Positions 33,401 to 44,228 of a DNA stretch of 64,000 bases are shown piece after piece. The position numbers were made by a program, and so were the translations under genes. The notes beneath the pieces are model-generated. The model saw only the letters and a list, made by a program, of their open reading frames with translations. It had not been told where the DNA came from and did not search any database. The first letter of the stretch is position 1, and each line of letters starts with the position of its first letter. Source of the DNA: Tetrapyrgos nigripes (taxonomy: Eukaryota > Basidiomycota > Agaricomycetes > Agaricales > Campanellaceae); NCBI GenBank assembly GCA_013368315.1, contig JAACJM010000366.1, positions 1 through 64,000 of the forward strand, written 5' to 3'.

Positions 33401-33900
33401 ACCATTTCCTCCTAGTCACCCTATTAGCATGTATACAACAATCTCAGCCTCTGTTTCTTCCTCTTTCTCCTCCTCTCTGTCCACTAACAAGTCTTCCCTC
33501 TCCTGTGGTATCTCTCCAGTCCATTGAATCTCATCTCCCTCATCTGGTACTTCTTCCACTGTCACTTTCTGCCTCTTTACTTCTCCTTTCTTCCAATCTA
33601 CTTCTGGATTTGTCTGTCGTAACCAAGGTAATCCCAGAATAATGTCCTCCCCTCCAATATCTGTAATCAAAAATTCCATCCAGTTCTACTGTCTGTCCAC
33701 TGTGAGCCCTAGACGTGCAAACCTTTCAATCCACCCTGCCTGATTCAAAATTCCATCAATGTTGAATACATTGATCAGTTGTTTGAGCTGAAAAGTTTGA
33801 ATTCAGTGCTTCTTCACAAAGTCTTTTCCCAAAAATAGAGCTGTTGCTCCACTATCCACCATAGTTGCTGTTTCTAAGCTTTGACTCCAACACAAAAATG
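30462..33900 (-). pseudogene. chromovirus pol (protease, RT, RNase H, integrase, chromodomain)
   Basis: On the minus strand: protease DSGAT motif in MVDSGATALFLGKDF (about 33860) with DIILGLPWLRQTNPEVDW; reverse transcriptase from KGYIQPSKSPLLSPVFFVKK to the active site, where the codon between Tyr and Asp-Asp is TAA (32719-32721, VAVY then DDIII); RNase H around RIEVDTSVSMQK; integrase core GVDLITQLPESNGYNA, LWFVSDQGPQFAAKV and TERANQEVEKYLWL; and a chromodomain EYEVEKILDSWIRWRRMEYL with IKWKGYDDSHNS. A TGA at 32991 breaks QDY-KLN, where Arg is usual. Chromodomains steer integration to heterochromatin in this clade. The enzyme set is complete in order but inactive. Confidence 0.9.
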
Positions 33901-34010
33901 TGATGAAAGGGGATCTATTTCCTGAATAACTGATATTTTACATGCAGAAATAGAATCGTACAAGGAAGTGGTAAGCATAGGAAATTGTTCAAGGGGAACA
34001 GGCACCCGCT

Positions 34011-35215
34011 TTAAAAATTGATCTTCTGCATAAATGTAGCCAAGATGGCAGGCTGCTGAGTCATGGCATTCTGGAGAGCAGTGAGCTGTGTGGAATAATC
34101 TGGAGGTGGAATCGTGGCTGTAGTGGAGGTAGAGGGAATTGGAGACTCAGATGGGAAAAGGGTGAAGTAGTCATCTGTGGTGGTAGCAGCAACTTGTTGC
34201 CCTTGAGGACACAACCCTCTGTTGCAGTCAAGACCCATGAACTTATCCTGACAGACACAATCCAGATGACCCTTCCGAGTGCAGTAGTTGCACTTGGCCT
34301 CCTTGTGGTTACACTGAGGCTTCATGTAGCCTGGAGCACTGCAACAATAGCAACGGTTTTGCATAGCATGAAGATAATCTTCACGTGTTTTACCATTGCC
34401 AGTGCAGGTAGCATCAATGTCCATAGCATAGGGATTGGAAGTGGATGTATGACTGGATGTAGTAGTGGTAGTCTTGTGACTCTGCTTGTGGTGGATGAGG
34501 TTCTTGAGAGTGGTGATCCTTTTTAACCAAATCATCAAGTGAAATCAGGTTGCCTTTCATGCCTCAATAGGAGCTAGGCCAACATGAAGGTTGTAGTTGA
34601 GTCCTTGTTCAAGAGGAGCTCAGAGATCTTCATCAGAATAACCTGTCCTTTGACCCAGGTCCCTGAATACCTGAATATACTTTGCAACTGTCTGTTTTCC
34701 CTGAACCAGTCCTTCTATTGCATCTCGTGCATCTGCCTGTTCATCCAACAATCCAAAACGTGCTTTGAAGGCTTCCACAAATACACTCCAAGATCTGTTA
34801 AACAGGTTGACAGTCTGAGTAGTCCCATTGTATGCCATAGCTTCTTCAATGTATGGCGCAACCCAAATGCCAGCCTCTCCCTGCATGAATGAGAGTGCAG
34901 ATCAGATCATCTTTCCTTCATTTCAGCAATATCTCTTTGTTCTCCAGCCCAGTTCCTGAAAGACACCAGGAAAGACCTGACATCTACAGCCTTACCCTTG
35001 AAGGGTTCAGGCTTGGCCATGCTGGATTTATTGGAGCTCTGGCTTATTGTGTGAGCCTGAGGCTGGGGTTGTTGCTGGTTTATGTGTTGGAGGAATGTAG
35101 TGACCTGCTCTTGGAGAACTCCATGAGCATTTATGATGTCCTGAATGGTAGCTGCCTAATGAATTTGTTCAGCACAGTGCATATCAAAATGGGGTTGTTG
35201 AGCTTGTTCAGACAT
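34011..35215 (-). pseudogene. chromovirus gag
   Basis: The start is MSEQAQQPHFDMHCAEQIH at 35215, then AATIQDIINAHGVLQEQVTT and KPEPFKGKAVDVRSFLVSF. The retrotransposon gag core reads SFMQGEAGIWVAPYIEEAM, FVEAFKARFGLLDEQ and VAKYIQVFRDLGQRTGYS. Two zinc knuckles follow: CYCCSAPGYMKPQC, with Tyr in place of the usual His, and CNYCTRKGHLDCVC, which is canonical. Stops after EQIH and in the KER/KMI region break the frame. Gag packages the RNA and assembles the particle; the His-to-Tyr change fits a C-to-T mutation. Confidence 0.86.
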
Positions 35216-35617
35216 ATTGATATCAGAGTGATGGGGGTATGGAATATGGGTGATGGGAGTGGTAGGTAACAGAAGTGCTGACAGAGAAAAGCTGAACTGG
35301 TAGGTAGGACAATACAGTCAATATGAGTGTTGTTGTCTTCCCAACTATAGTAATGGACTTGGGGAATGGACCGGATATAAGCATTTGGACAAGGATGGCT
35401 TGGACAGTTAAAGAATCCTTCGTCTCCGTCTTCAAGATTAGATCAAAGCCATGTAGTTGTCCTTGACAGGACAACTTGCTGGATACAGAACTGGGAGCAC
35501 GAGAAGTATGGGAAGCACAAGATGGTGCTCGAGAGGGTGCTGTAGATGTGGTAACAGAGTTTCTGCAAGGACAACCTGATAACTAGACTGTTGGTGCAGC
35601 AAGGGATCTTGACCTAA

Positions 35618-36132
35618 TGTGGTAAAGAGCACACACTTGGCTCTAAGCAGTAGGCATAGACAGAACAACAGTAGACAGATAACAATGAGAGACTAGTCCC
35701 AAGACAAAGTTAATATTAAGTGAAAACAAGAAATACATGAGATGCTCACCTAGTCCCAAGACAAAGAGGTCAAGATGGGGACTAGGGAGCTACTACTCTA
35801 AGCTTATATACACAGAACAGAAAATAAAGATAAAAGCTGAGTAAAGCAAAGAAAGGAATCAGAGAACTGTCCAGAAAAATCAAAGTACAGCCTGTTGTCC
35901 CTGTAACAGATGTATCATAAAAAGATGAACAAAAGATGAACAAGCTGTGCATAGTGTCCCTGTAAGAGATTTATCATAAAAAGATGAAGAAATGATGAAA
36001 CAGGAGATAGTAAGGAAAGATGAACAAAGGATAGGGCAAAGGATGATCAAAATGATGATCAAAAGGCAGTGACTGATGAAGAAAAGAAACAGAAAATGAA
36101 CAAAAATACCCTGAAATAATATTGTCATGACA
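35618..36132 (-). repeat. chromovirus 5' LTR (right copy, 515 bp)
   Basis: This copy is the upstream LTR in the element's reading direction. A TATATACACAG word near 35805 is also present in the left copy. Confidence 0.9.
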
Positions 36133-36589
36133 ATAAATGTAGGTAATATGTGAAAGTATCTACTATTCAACTTTTATGAAGGGAGATGAAAGAGGAACAA
36201 AGATATGGACAGATTTCTTCGAAATCTTCCACTTCTAGGGCCCATGTCACTTCTAGGTCACAAGTAGTAGCTGTCCTGGCACTGCCAAACAGGCTCTTAG
36301 TAACTTGTCTTGACAGAACCATGCAGTGCCTCATGGCACAGCTTGTTAAAAGGCTGTTCCTTCACAGACTGCCACTATCTCCCAGTATAAATACCTCAAA
36401 TCTCCTTTCGAAGCCTCAGATATCTCTGACCCACTGTCCTCTCAGAAGCATCCTAGTTCTCTGAGTCAGATTTGAGGACCAAGAGCTTATCGTTCTGACT
36501 TTTCACCTTTGCGAGTTATGAACTTGTGCTTCAAGTCCATTGTGCATTCTTCTAATTCCTTCTGTTTGTTTCTCTATCCTCAGCTTGTT

Positions 36590-36859
36590 ACGAGGCCTTT
36601 AGGCTGAGTTAACTTAGGTCGACCTCGAAAACTTTTCCACGGGCTCAAACTCCCACCCCTGTTCGTTGGTGCTCGGCAAGCGCTCGCTGCAATCACGCAT
36701 CATGACGTCGTTCACGGCTTCCTCAGATAAACACATAACCGAGGCAGCGTAGGCAGCGTAGGCAGCATCAGGGTGCGCCGTGTCTTCCTCCTCGCTTCCT
36801 CCCCTGATCCTGAGGGCCTCGTAGTTTGCCACGCGAAGCGATGGCACTTTACCCCAGTC
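36590..36859. repeat. dispersed ~265-bp repeat, copy 1
   Basis: It starts ACGAGGCCTTTAGGCTGAGT and ends in GCACTTTACCCCAGT, matching 40986-41250 at both ends and, more loosely, in the middle (CCACGCGAAGCGATGGCA against CCATGCGAAGCAGTGGCA). The second copy is an insertion in an intron. No coding capacity and no clear terminal repeats are seen. Confidence 0.62.
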
Positions 36860-37954
36860 TAATTGTTGTCCTTTCAACACACCGAGACGAGGCTACAAGA
36901 AGCAACTGACGAGATTATGGGGGTCATTTCCCCTCCTGATGGGCCAAAGAAGCCAGGAGTAGGGCAGCCAAGAAGGGACAAATTTTCCACTCAACGGATA
37001 TGTGTAGTGCTGCTGCAAGCTGGAGGTACTCTGGACTCTGAACTCGACTCAATTACCTTGGTTGCCCAAGATGGCAACCGAGCTGTAGAGCTTTGATGGG
37101 CTCGAAACTCGCCTTGTGCCCCTCCATCCGCATTTGGAATGGCGGACTTTGAAATTAATTTAGTGTCTTTTTTGACGCGTTCGTCCTTTCTACTACTTCC
37201 ATCTTCCATATGTGTATATATGTATCTACTCAAGCTTGAATACACCATGCTTCAACCCATATGTGTGGCCTCCATAAGACCTCAAGATTTAAGTCACAAG
37301 CTCCAGGTTTCGGTGATATATTTCGAAATTTGCTAGGCTAAGTATTCGCTCGACATTCTCCCAGCCTCAGCTCAGCGAGGGAAGCGACATCGGAAGTTGA
37401 CTATAGTCAAAACAGCGCCGGCGGTACCACTCGGCAGAAAATCACTTTTGAAAACCCGCCCCTCGAAATCTCGCAACTTGACTGTATTCAAGCAAACCGA
37501 AAGGTATACTGTCACAACTGCGCCAAGCGCGGTGGTGTATCATACACTTTTCCACCATCACCACAGCCTCCTTCAACTCCACGTCTCCCCGAATTCATTT
37601 CACCAGCTAAAAGTGCCAAAAAGAAGAACTCTCATTAACTTTGCCAAGATTGTCTGCGATGCTGAAAAGGATAAGCCAAGTTACTGGTACCTTCACGACA
37701 ACTTTCACTTTCCTACCCCACTCATCGAAAAAGACTTGGTACGGGTGCGGGAGAGGTGCGGGAGAGGTGTGGGTTAGGTGCAGGTGGGTACAGGTGAGGT
37801 GCGGGTGAGGTGCAATTGTAGTATGAGTGTGGTACAGGTGGTACAGTAATAGATATCAGATGCCAGAAATATGTGTACATATATTAGACAGGAATAGCTT
37901 CAATGTAACTGAGAAATCTTTGCCAATGTATCCAAATTGTTTTCTAGAACAAAA
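36860..37954. other. mixed fragments between repeats and AAA gene
   Basis: A 32-bp piece at 37373-37404 matches AAA gene exon 2 (39482-39513) with one or two mismatches. At 37430-37640 one frame reads VYCHNCAKRGGVSYTF and FISPAKSAKKKN, coding-like but cut by stops; I do not recognise it. The rest is unassigned. Confidence 0.45.
37743..37813 (+). repeat. G-rich minisatellite
   Basis: About six degenerate units of GGTGCGGGNGA follow each other. The G runs on one strand could form a quadruplex. Confidence 0.6.
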
Positions 37955-38350
37955 AGAACAGAGGTCTTTATATCGCGCGATCACGTTTGAGCTTCCTGTG
38001 GACAGCCTATCAATCAATTTAGCCAGGAGTCCAAATACGCTATATTTTGGATAAATTGTTGCTGTTCAAATAGTCTGGTACCCAGGCGCTCCCTACGTAA
38101 AAAATGGCGTAGACATGATTCATGGCAGTAAGCGAAGATTAGGCACAACGCCTCAGCTTATTCCTTGCTTTCCGTCTGCCCGTCTGCCCTTTGCTTGGAA
38201 TCCGTTAGTTTTTGACCTCCCCAGACTTGTTCACCCCTACTAATAATAATCGTCAGACCTACAGGAGCGGTTGGTCTCCAGTCTACTGTTCAAACTGATG
38301 TCGAGCCAGATAGACGCCAGTTCAACGCGCTTAGTTGGCCCGTTCAGGGG
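37955..38350. repeat. promoter-like segment shared with the second AAA locus
   Basis: The part at 37955-38085 aligns with 57640-57770 in the same orientation, for example AATTTAGCCAGGA, ACGCTAT and TTGCTGT. At the second locus this lies directly upstream of the AAA start, but here it points away from the AAA gene. Confidence 0.5.
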
Positions 38351-38606
38351 TGACATTGCGCAGCCACAATATCAGAGATATAAGTAGTGCTGTAGACGAT
38401 AGCGTAAGACTAAATACTACAACCAGTAAGTCCACCACAAACTCTCACTCATTCAAGGACTTGTCGATATAAAAGCTCTTGAAGAGAGCCCAGTAGCTAC
38501 ACTATCAATGTACAGCCTTCCCTCTGCTGATACTCGCCCTCTACTACTCTCTCGCTGTTTCAATGCTTTTCTCAAGGTCTATCCCAGTGACGCCCTTACG
38601 CTCTTT

Positions 38607-41438
38607 ATGACCTCCACCCCTTCCCCCCCATCCAATTCCACCAATCCTACGGCCCCTGCTGGGGAATCCATCGAACTCAAGGTTCGGCGGTTCCAAACCC
38701 GGTGGGACGCTTTGAAGAATGCCTTTGTAACTCGGGAAGGAGAGACTGAAAAAAAAGACAAGGAGGTGACATGTGATATCTCAATTGTGCGGAACTATGG
38801 CCGGTATCCATTCAGAGAGGACGTGAAGCATGAAATCCATACACATTCCCAAATCCTCATCTCGATAGTCAAGACAGTCCTAAAGTCAAATGAATTACTT
38901 AACTTGCAAACCAGTTCGACTGTGAAGGTACGATTGAACCTCCTACTTCAGCTAAGCGGTCCTGATTATTGGAGTTAAACGTGACAGATAGAGAAGAAAG
39001 AATTCCTCGCCTACCTCCCCGTTTTCCGCAAAGCTCTTCGAGAAAAATCACTCGAGATCAAAGAGCTGCGTCATCTGGAAATGATGATCAACTTCATTGA
39101 TGAGGAGTATCGGGACCAGCTACGAGAGATTGCAGATCTCCGAGACAAAGAAATGATCACTTACGACTTACTTTGGAGTCTCTTCGTCCGAGGCGAAATC
39201 ATCTTTACCCATTCAGTCGTAACTGGTGATCCATTAGCAGTCCGTTTGGTGGATACGCAGCTCATCTCCAGAGACGGGTCCGACCCTGTTAGGCGACCCG
39301 GCGAGCAAGAAGGGTATAGTCTAGTCTGCGCTTTCGTCAACGTCAATCATATGGGTCGTCCAGGGCTTGCACAGACCACTATCAATATCCCTCCTTTCAA
39401 GGGCGTTCGTCCCATCAGAGATCTACCCGCATTCCCCTTTGCATGGTCAAAGGAGGAGGGGCGCTATAAGGCCGACCTTATTCAGCGAGGGAAGCGACAT
39501 TGGAAGTTGACTAGTGAAGAGTGGTGCCATATGAACTATGATGGGATTGCGTATCAACCTCAGATGGAGCGAGAGCAACGGATAGGAGATCCATTTGCTC
39601 CAAGACTCCTACCAAATAACCAGACTGCAAAAATGGTTGTGGTGAGTAGTATCTCTAACTCGCTCTCATCTCTCTTGACAACAATTTTCAACAGGTGAAG
39701 TCGCGAATTATTCTTGACCGAAGTAAGCACAGAAGCGGTAGAAATTGATGCGACACTGTCTGATGTATCGAATAGTGATGTTTGAACGTTATTCTGGATC
39801 TTTCACACCCAAAAATCTACGGGTTCTTTACGGGGACACCGCAGGGGTAGAGACCACGGAAGACATAACTGCAAGATTGAAGGACGAAGATTTCCTCCTG
39901 TTTCCTGCGACCGTACACGGTTATGCTTTGTCCGATCGGAAATGGAGTGCGTGCATCACAGATCATTTTCTTGGATTAATCTACTAAGTTATCCTTGGGA
40001 CAGTGCATTTCAGAGTATCCGACGTTAAGGACATCTATTGGAACGACAAGATTTTCGACAATCTCGAGTTACCTCAAGATACAAAGGAGATGATTCTGGC
40101 CATGGTCAAAACGCAAACCAGTGGGAAGTTGAAATTTGATGATTTCGTCCTTGGGAAAGGAATGGGTTTGATTTTCAACTTGCATGGTGCGCGTTTCTCT
40201 GTCGCTCTGTCTAGCGTGCAAACAGACTAGTACTTATGTTAATAAGGTCCTCCGGGTGTTGGAAAGACTTTGACGGCAGAGGCGATTTTTGAACGTGAGT
40301 TCTTAGCACTCGCCGGTGATGGGCAAGTTCGTTGAGTCTTAAGTTGATTTCCATTTCAGTGACAAGGAGTGCCCTGTATCTTATAAGTGCTGGAGATTTG
40401 GGAGTAAGTGCCGAATCATTAGATTCTGCACTTAACAGGATTTCTGCCCTGGCATTCCGATGGAAAGCCATTTCTCTGATTGATGAGGCCGATATTTTCC
40501 TCCAGAGGAGAGAGGTGCATAACATTCATCGGAATGCTATCGTTGCTGTATTGCTCCGACATCTGGAGTGCGTATCCTCCTTCCTTCTTATGCCACTCAC
40601 TTGTCAATCGTCTTCCATAGATACTACCCCGGAATCCTCTTCCTCACTACAAACCGAGTCTCTGTCTTCGACGAAGCTATCAAATCAAGGATCCACATCT
40701 CCTTATTCTATGATAGACTCAACCCAGAGACTCGTGAACACCTCTGGGACGCATTCCTATCAGAAGCAGATCCTCAATTCTTCGCTTTCCTGCACGAAAA
40801 ACCTAAAGAAAGGAAGATTCTGCGCAATCTACCACTAAACGGACGTGAAATCAAAAGCGTAGTCAAGACCGCTGCTGCGATGGCTGTGCATGATGGTCAA
40901 CGAATGATGCGAATTGAAGATTTGAACCAGGCCATTCAGACGTTGAATTGGCAGCCTATAGAAGGTGAGTGGTGGATTTTATGTTACGAGGCCTTTAGCC
41001 GAGTTAACTTATGTCGTCTTCGCAACTTTTCCACGCCTGCAATTTCTATTGGCCACTCTCTATGATGCCGACAACCGAACGAGGATGCCGTCGGCTTTTT
41101 GATCCGACCCAAGCTGTCGTCAACCATGAACAAACAATGACATAGCCCAAGTCGCATCGGATTTTCATAAGTCCTTTCACCTTCACCCTACGATGTGCTA
41201 CTACAGGCCTCGTAAATTGCCATGCGAAGCAGTGGCATCTTTCCCCAGTTGAAGTAATGGTCTGTTTCAGTGCTGATACAGAATGACATGAATAGGTGGC
41301 GAGACAGAAGCTCAAGCTCGTTGGCAGCTCGGAGGTAAACTGTTCAGATGGCATTCATTTCGGGATCCTTTCAGGCCGAAATCTCAGGCTGATCTGAGTG
41401 CCATGGCTAAGAAACTCACTCGGCATGGGAAGTACTGA
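38607..41438 (+). CDS. AAA-family ATPase with DUF7025-type N-terminal region, copy 1 (699 aa)
   Basis: Nine exons join without a break: 38607-38927, 38988-39641, 39695-39722, 39776-39946, 40004-40186, 40247-40294, 40360-40567, 40621-40964, 41296-41438, for 700 codons. I take ATG 38607 because the homologous copy at 57586 starts at the same place. The N-terminal half (LKVRRFQTRWDALKN, YDLLWSLFVRGEIIFT, TTINIPPFKGVRPIRDLPAF) resembles the DUF7025 region that precedes AAA domains in many fungi. The AAA core has Walker A GPPGVGKTLTAEAI, Walker B AISLIDEAD, sensor 1 ILFLTTNRV, an Arg in DEAIKSRIHISL, and a lid with LNGREIKSVVKTAAAM. Such proteins are ATP-driven remodellers of unknown target. The last intron is 331 nt because it holds a 265-bp insertion that the second copy lacks. 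Confidence 0.88.
40986..41250. repeat. dispersed ~265-bp repeat, copy 2, inserted in AAA intron
   Basis: The last intron of copy 2 of the AAA gene reads TTATGTTGAAGTA where this copy has TTATGTT, the insertion, then GAAGTAATGG. The inserted piece starts ACGAGGCC and ends CCCCAGTT, so a short GTT is repeated at the junction. Splice sites are untouched. Confidence 0.75.
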
Positions 41439-41449
41439 GTCTTTTTGCT

Positions 41450-41722
41450 TTAGTGACCGCTATTTTCTCTCCGGATAAAGCAAAGTAGTCTGTAGTCACC
41501 ATCCAGCCATGATTTTTTCCTCGACGACTTGCCTTTTCTCTTCGCTTCCGCTTCTTCTGCTCTCTGTTTCTCAGCCAAAAGTATCTTTTCCATTACTTCC
41601 ATTTCCCGTCTCTTCGTCTCTTCCTCACTAAGCATCCCTTCAGACCTTCCACCATCCATTTGAGTATCCTTATCCTCTTCCCTCTCATACTCTCCCTCCA
41701 TCAAACCCAGCATAACGCCCAA
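41450..41722 (-). pseudogene. duplicated C-terminal piece of the ADP-ribosylglycohydrolase gene
   Basis: The piece reads MLGLMEGEYEREEDKDTQMD, GMLSEEETKRREMEVMEKIL and KSSRKKSWL, nearly the same as the C-terminal end of the neighbouring gene (41843-42080). It is a direct duplication of about 300 bp including the 3' flank (GACCGCTATTTTCTCTCCGG in both). Confidence 0.8.
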
Positions 41723-41842
41723 CTGATCAATTGAAAATCAATGGGCATGGGAACTACTGAGACTTTTTTGCTTTAATGACCGCTATTTTCTCTCCGGATA
41801 AAAACCTACTATGTTACATACACAGTGCAAAGTAATCTGTAA

Positions 41843-43788
41843 TCACCAATTAAACCATGATTTTTTACTCGACGACTTGGCTTTTCTCTTCGCTTCTGCT
41901 TCTTCTGCTCTCTGTTTCCCAGCCAAAAGTATCTTCTCCATTACTTCCATCTCCCGTCTCTTCATCTCTTCCTCACTAAGCATCCCTCCAGACCTTCCGC
42001 CATCCATTTGAGTATCCTTATCCTCTTCCCTCTCATATACTCCCTCCATCAAACCCAACACAACGCCCAACTGATCAATCTTCTTATTATACCACTCCCT
42101 ATGCCTCAACCCATCTCTCCATTCAGATGGCAACCTTTCGTACCCAGCCAACGCACCCATCAATCCCCCAGCCACAGCTCCATTCGTATCCGCATCTCCT
42201 CCAGACATAATTAATTTAACCATTGCGGTTTTGAATGTCTCTTCTCCAATCAATACTTTCCTCAGACACCAAATCGCAGATCCTAAACATTTATACGTAT
42301 ACCCCATTTTCTGTCGATCGCTCAGTTCCAACTCTTCTAACCTCTCGGCATATACGTGTCGGCTGAATTCATCTTTATCCATAATGGTTTGGATGGGTGG
42401 GGAGGCGTTGGTGTATTTGGTAGAGACGTATGACCAAGCGCGTTCGAGTAAGGCGTTTATGTCGGATTCGGTGTGGATTTTGTTGAGACAGAGCGAACGG
42501 GTTAGGGCAGAGGCGATAGAGACTGAGAGGGCACACCGGGGGTCTGCGTGGGTGATTGCGCCCATTCGGATGGCTTGGCGGAAGACTTCGTTTTCGAGTT
42601 CGAGTTCGGGGTCGTTGTCAGTCGTACCAGTGGCAGCTTGTTCCGTTTGTTGGAATTGTTGGGACTGTTGGGATTGTTGGGATTGAGTTTGTTGGAGACA
42701 GATGATACCGATGGGAATGGTACGCATCACCGAACCGTTGGGGGCGATGTATTTCTCGGATCTGAGCCATTTTTCAAAAGCGGTTTCGGTGGGGTTTGAG
42801 AGGTAGTCTGGGTTGAGGACGACGCTTCCGACGGTGTCTGTGATAGTGGGTAATAGTTAGTACTCGTATGCGAGTGATTAGTGTAAGTATTTGGGAGTTA
42901 CTCACTACCGAGTCCTAAAGGAAGGCGATTGAGGACGAGTAGTCCTTGTTCACACCTTCAAAGTCAAAGGAAGAGAGAGATTATCAGTATACTTCCACGC
43001 CGGGGACTAGGCTAGAGTACGACTTGGGGAAGGATAGTATTCAAGAAACCCACCAAACTCGAAGTCTCTTCGCAAGGTCTTCCGGTTTCAGTTCACCTTC
43101 CCTCAAATACGACAGGATTATCAGCAAAGTATGGTCGGTGTCGTCTGTCCAGGCGCACTAATAGTAATTATCGTTAGACCAATAATGAGCGTACTACCAA
43201 CTTGTAAATATATGTTGTGGGCTTACGCTTTCAAATCGATCTGAATATAGTCATATAGTCATGATTTTGGAGTGAAGGGAGATGTATAAATTTAAATAAA
43301 GTTGTATTAGTATTTTGTTATGAAGGACCGAGAAAAGAGACTCAGAATAGATAGACGTACCTCGATGATAATCCTGATATGGCTTAGTAACAGGCTCGAC
43401 GAGAGAGAATTGCTGGTTGGGTCCATAATAATCCTTTGCGATTTCGGGAGTGAGGAATTCTGTTCAAGTTAAAAAAGTTGTAATATGCGTAAGTGTCATG
43501 AGATGACTCGGAGATGAGATGAGAAGAAGGTATCATTATGATATGTAGAACTCTGATTCTGAACTCTGAACAGTGTGACGTGGTACGAAGTCTTAAGAAC
43601 ATTTTATAACCGACCTCACCTGTATAAAGCCCAATCGTATCCCCTAGCGCAGAACCTATCAATGCACCCCTGACTCTATCCATGATATCGAAGTCGATGT
43701 CGGTTATGGTATTCCGAATCGTTACTTTGCCACTGAGGCTGTTGCTACCATTATTGGTGGTGGTGGTGATGGTGATGGGTGAGACCAT
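41843..43788 (-). CDS. ADP-ribosylglycohydrolase family protein (475 aa)
   Basis: Six exons fit: 43788-43620, 43459-43361, 43240-43227 (14 nt), 43157-43054, 42955-42909, 42837-41843, giving 476 codons. The family signature is visible: DRVRGALIGSALGDTIGLYT at the N terminus, CAWTDDTDHTLLIILSYL with the metal-binding Asp cluster, IAPNGSVMRTIPIG, and the second metal site IMSGGDADTNGAVAGGLMGA. Members remove ADP-ribose from proteins or metabolites using two Mg ions. A Gln-rich insert (QQTQSQQSQQSQQ) and a highly charged C-terminal tail ending KSSSKKSWFNW are extra to the core. The gene faces the AAA ATPase tail to tail, and the pair was duplicated together. The 14-nt micro-exon is small, but it restores frame and the ESCAWTDD junction. 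Confidence 0.9.
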
Positions 43789-44154
43789 GGAATTGGAATT
43801 GGAAGAGGACGAGGACGAGGACGACTAAACTTGTCGAAGGAAAGCTAGTGGAAGATGGTGGGTTCGAACTTTGAACTTCGTGGGCACGAGCCTGAGCCTT
43901 GAGGTTGGGCGCAGCGGGGGTGGGGGGCAAGGAGAGAAGGTTAGCGTCCGTCAGGCTATGGAGGTTGTTGTCTGAGCGTCGTAGCCTGAGAGTGTAGGCA
44001 GTGGCTGTCGTGGCGGTTACTGTTAAAGTGCTGTTAACGTTGACAGACAAGACAGCGTGCGAGAACGATTACCCCTATTCGTGTTGTATGTTGTTGTTGC
44101 TAAAGAATTGGATGTGAATTGAATGTAAGCAAGAAGACGTGTAGTAGAAAGTGT
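43789..44154. other. spacer between ADP-ribosylglycohydrolase gene and tRNA
   Basis: It should hold the promoter of the reverse gene. Open frames are low-complexity; I see no second gene. Confidence 0.45.
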
Positions 44155-44228
44155 GGCCGACTAGCTCAGTTGGTTAGAGCGTCGTGCTAATAACGCGAAG
44201 GTCTTGGGTTCGATCCCCACGTTGGCCA
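44155..44228 (+). tRNA. tRNA-Ile (anticodon AAU)
   Basis: The acceptor stem GGCCGAC pairs with GTTGGCC, with A as discriminator base. The D-arm GCTC...GAGC, the anticodon stem TCGTG/CGCGA with loop CTAATAA (anticodon AAT), a five-base variable loop and the T-arm with TTCGATC are all present in 74 bases without an intron. The outermost T-stem pair is mismatched. The internal B box is GGTTCGATCCC. Confidence 0.95.

Larger units (their letters stand above)
29894..36132 (-). mobile_element. Ty3/gypsy chromovirus LTR retrotransposon (6.2 kb)
   Basis: Two direct LTRs start TGTGGTAAAGAGCAC and end TGTCATGACA, and the element is flanked by ATAAA on both sides (29889-29893 and 36133-36137). A purine tract, seen as its complement TTACCCCCCTCCT at 30427-30439, lies next to the left LTR, so the element reads on the minus strand. 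Gag, protease, reverse transcriptase, RNase H, integrase and a C-terminal chromodomain are in this order. Many in-frame stops show that it is inactive. No tRNA-type primer site beginning TGG is visible next to the 5' LTR. Confidence 0.93.
38607..42085 (+). repeat. left arm of inverted AAA/ADP-ribosylglycohydrolase duplication
   Basis: This arm holds the AAA gene and the 3' part of the ADP-ribosylglycohydrolase gene, convergent. It matches 54188-57586 in reverse complement, with the same exon-intron layout. Confidence 0.8.

Noticed and set aside
42600..42690. CAG/CAA-type repeat as a separate microsatellite
   Set aside because: It is the Gln-rich part of the glycohydrolase coding region and is reported there.
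43751..44050. Minus-strand frame ending in a His run
   Set aside because: It overlaps the start of the ADP-ribosylglycohydrolase gene in another frame; the His run is the GGT repeat read out of frame.
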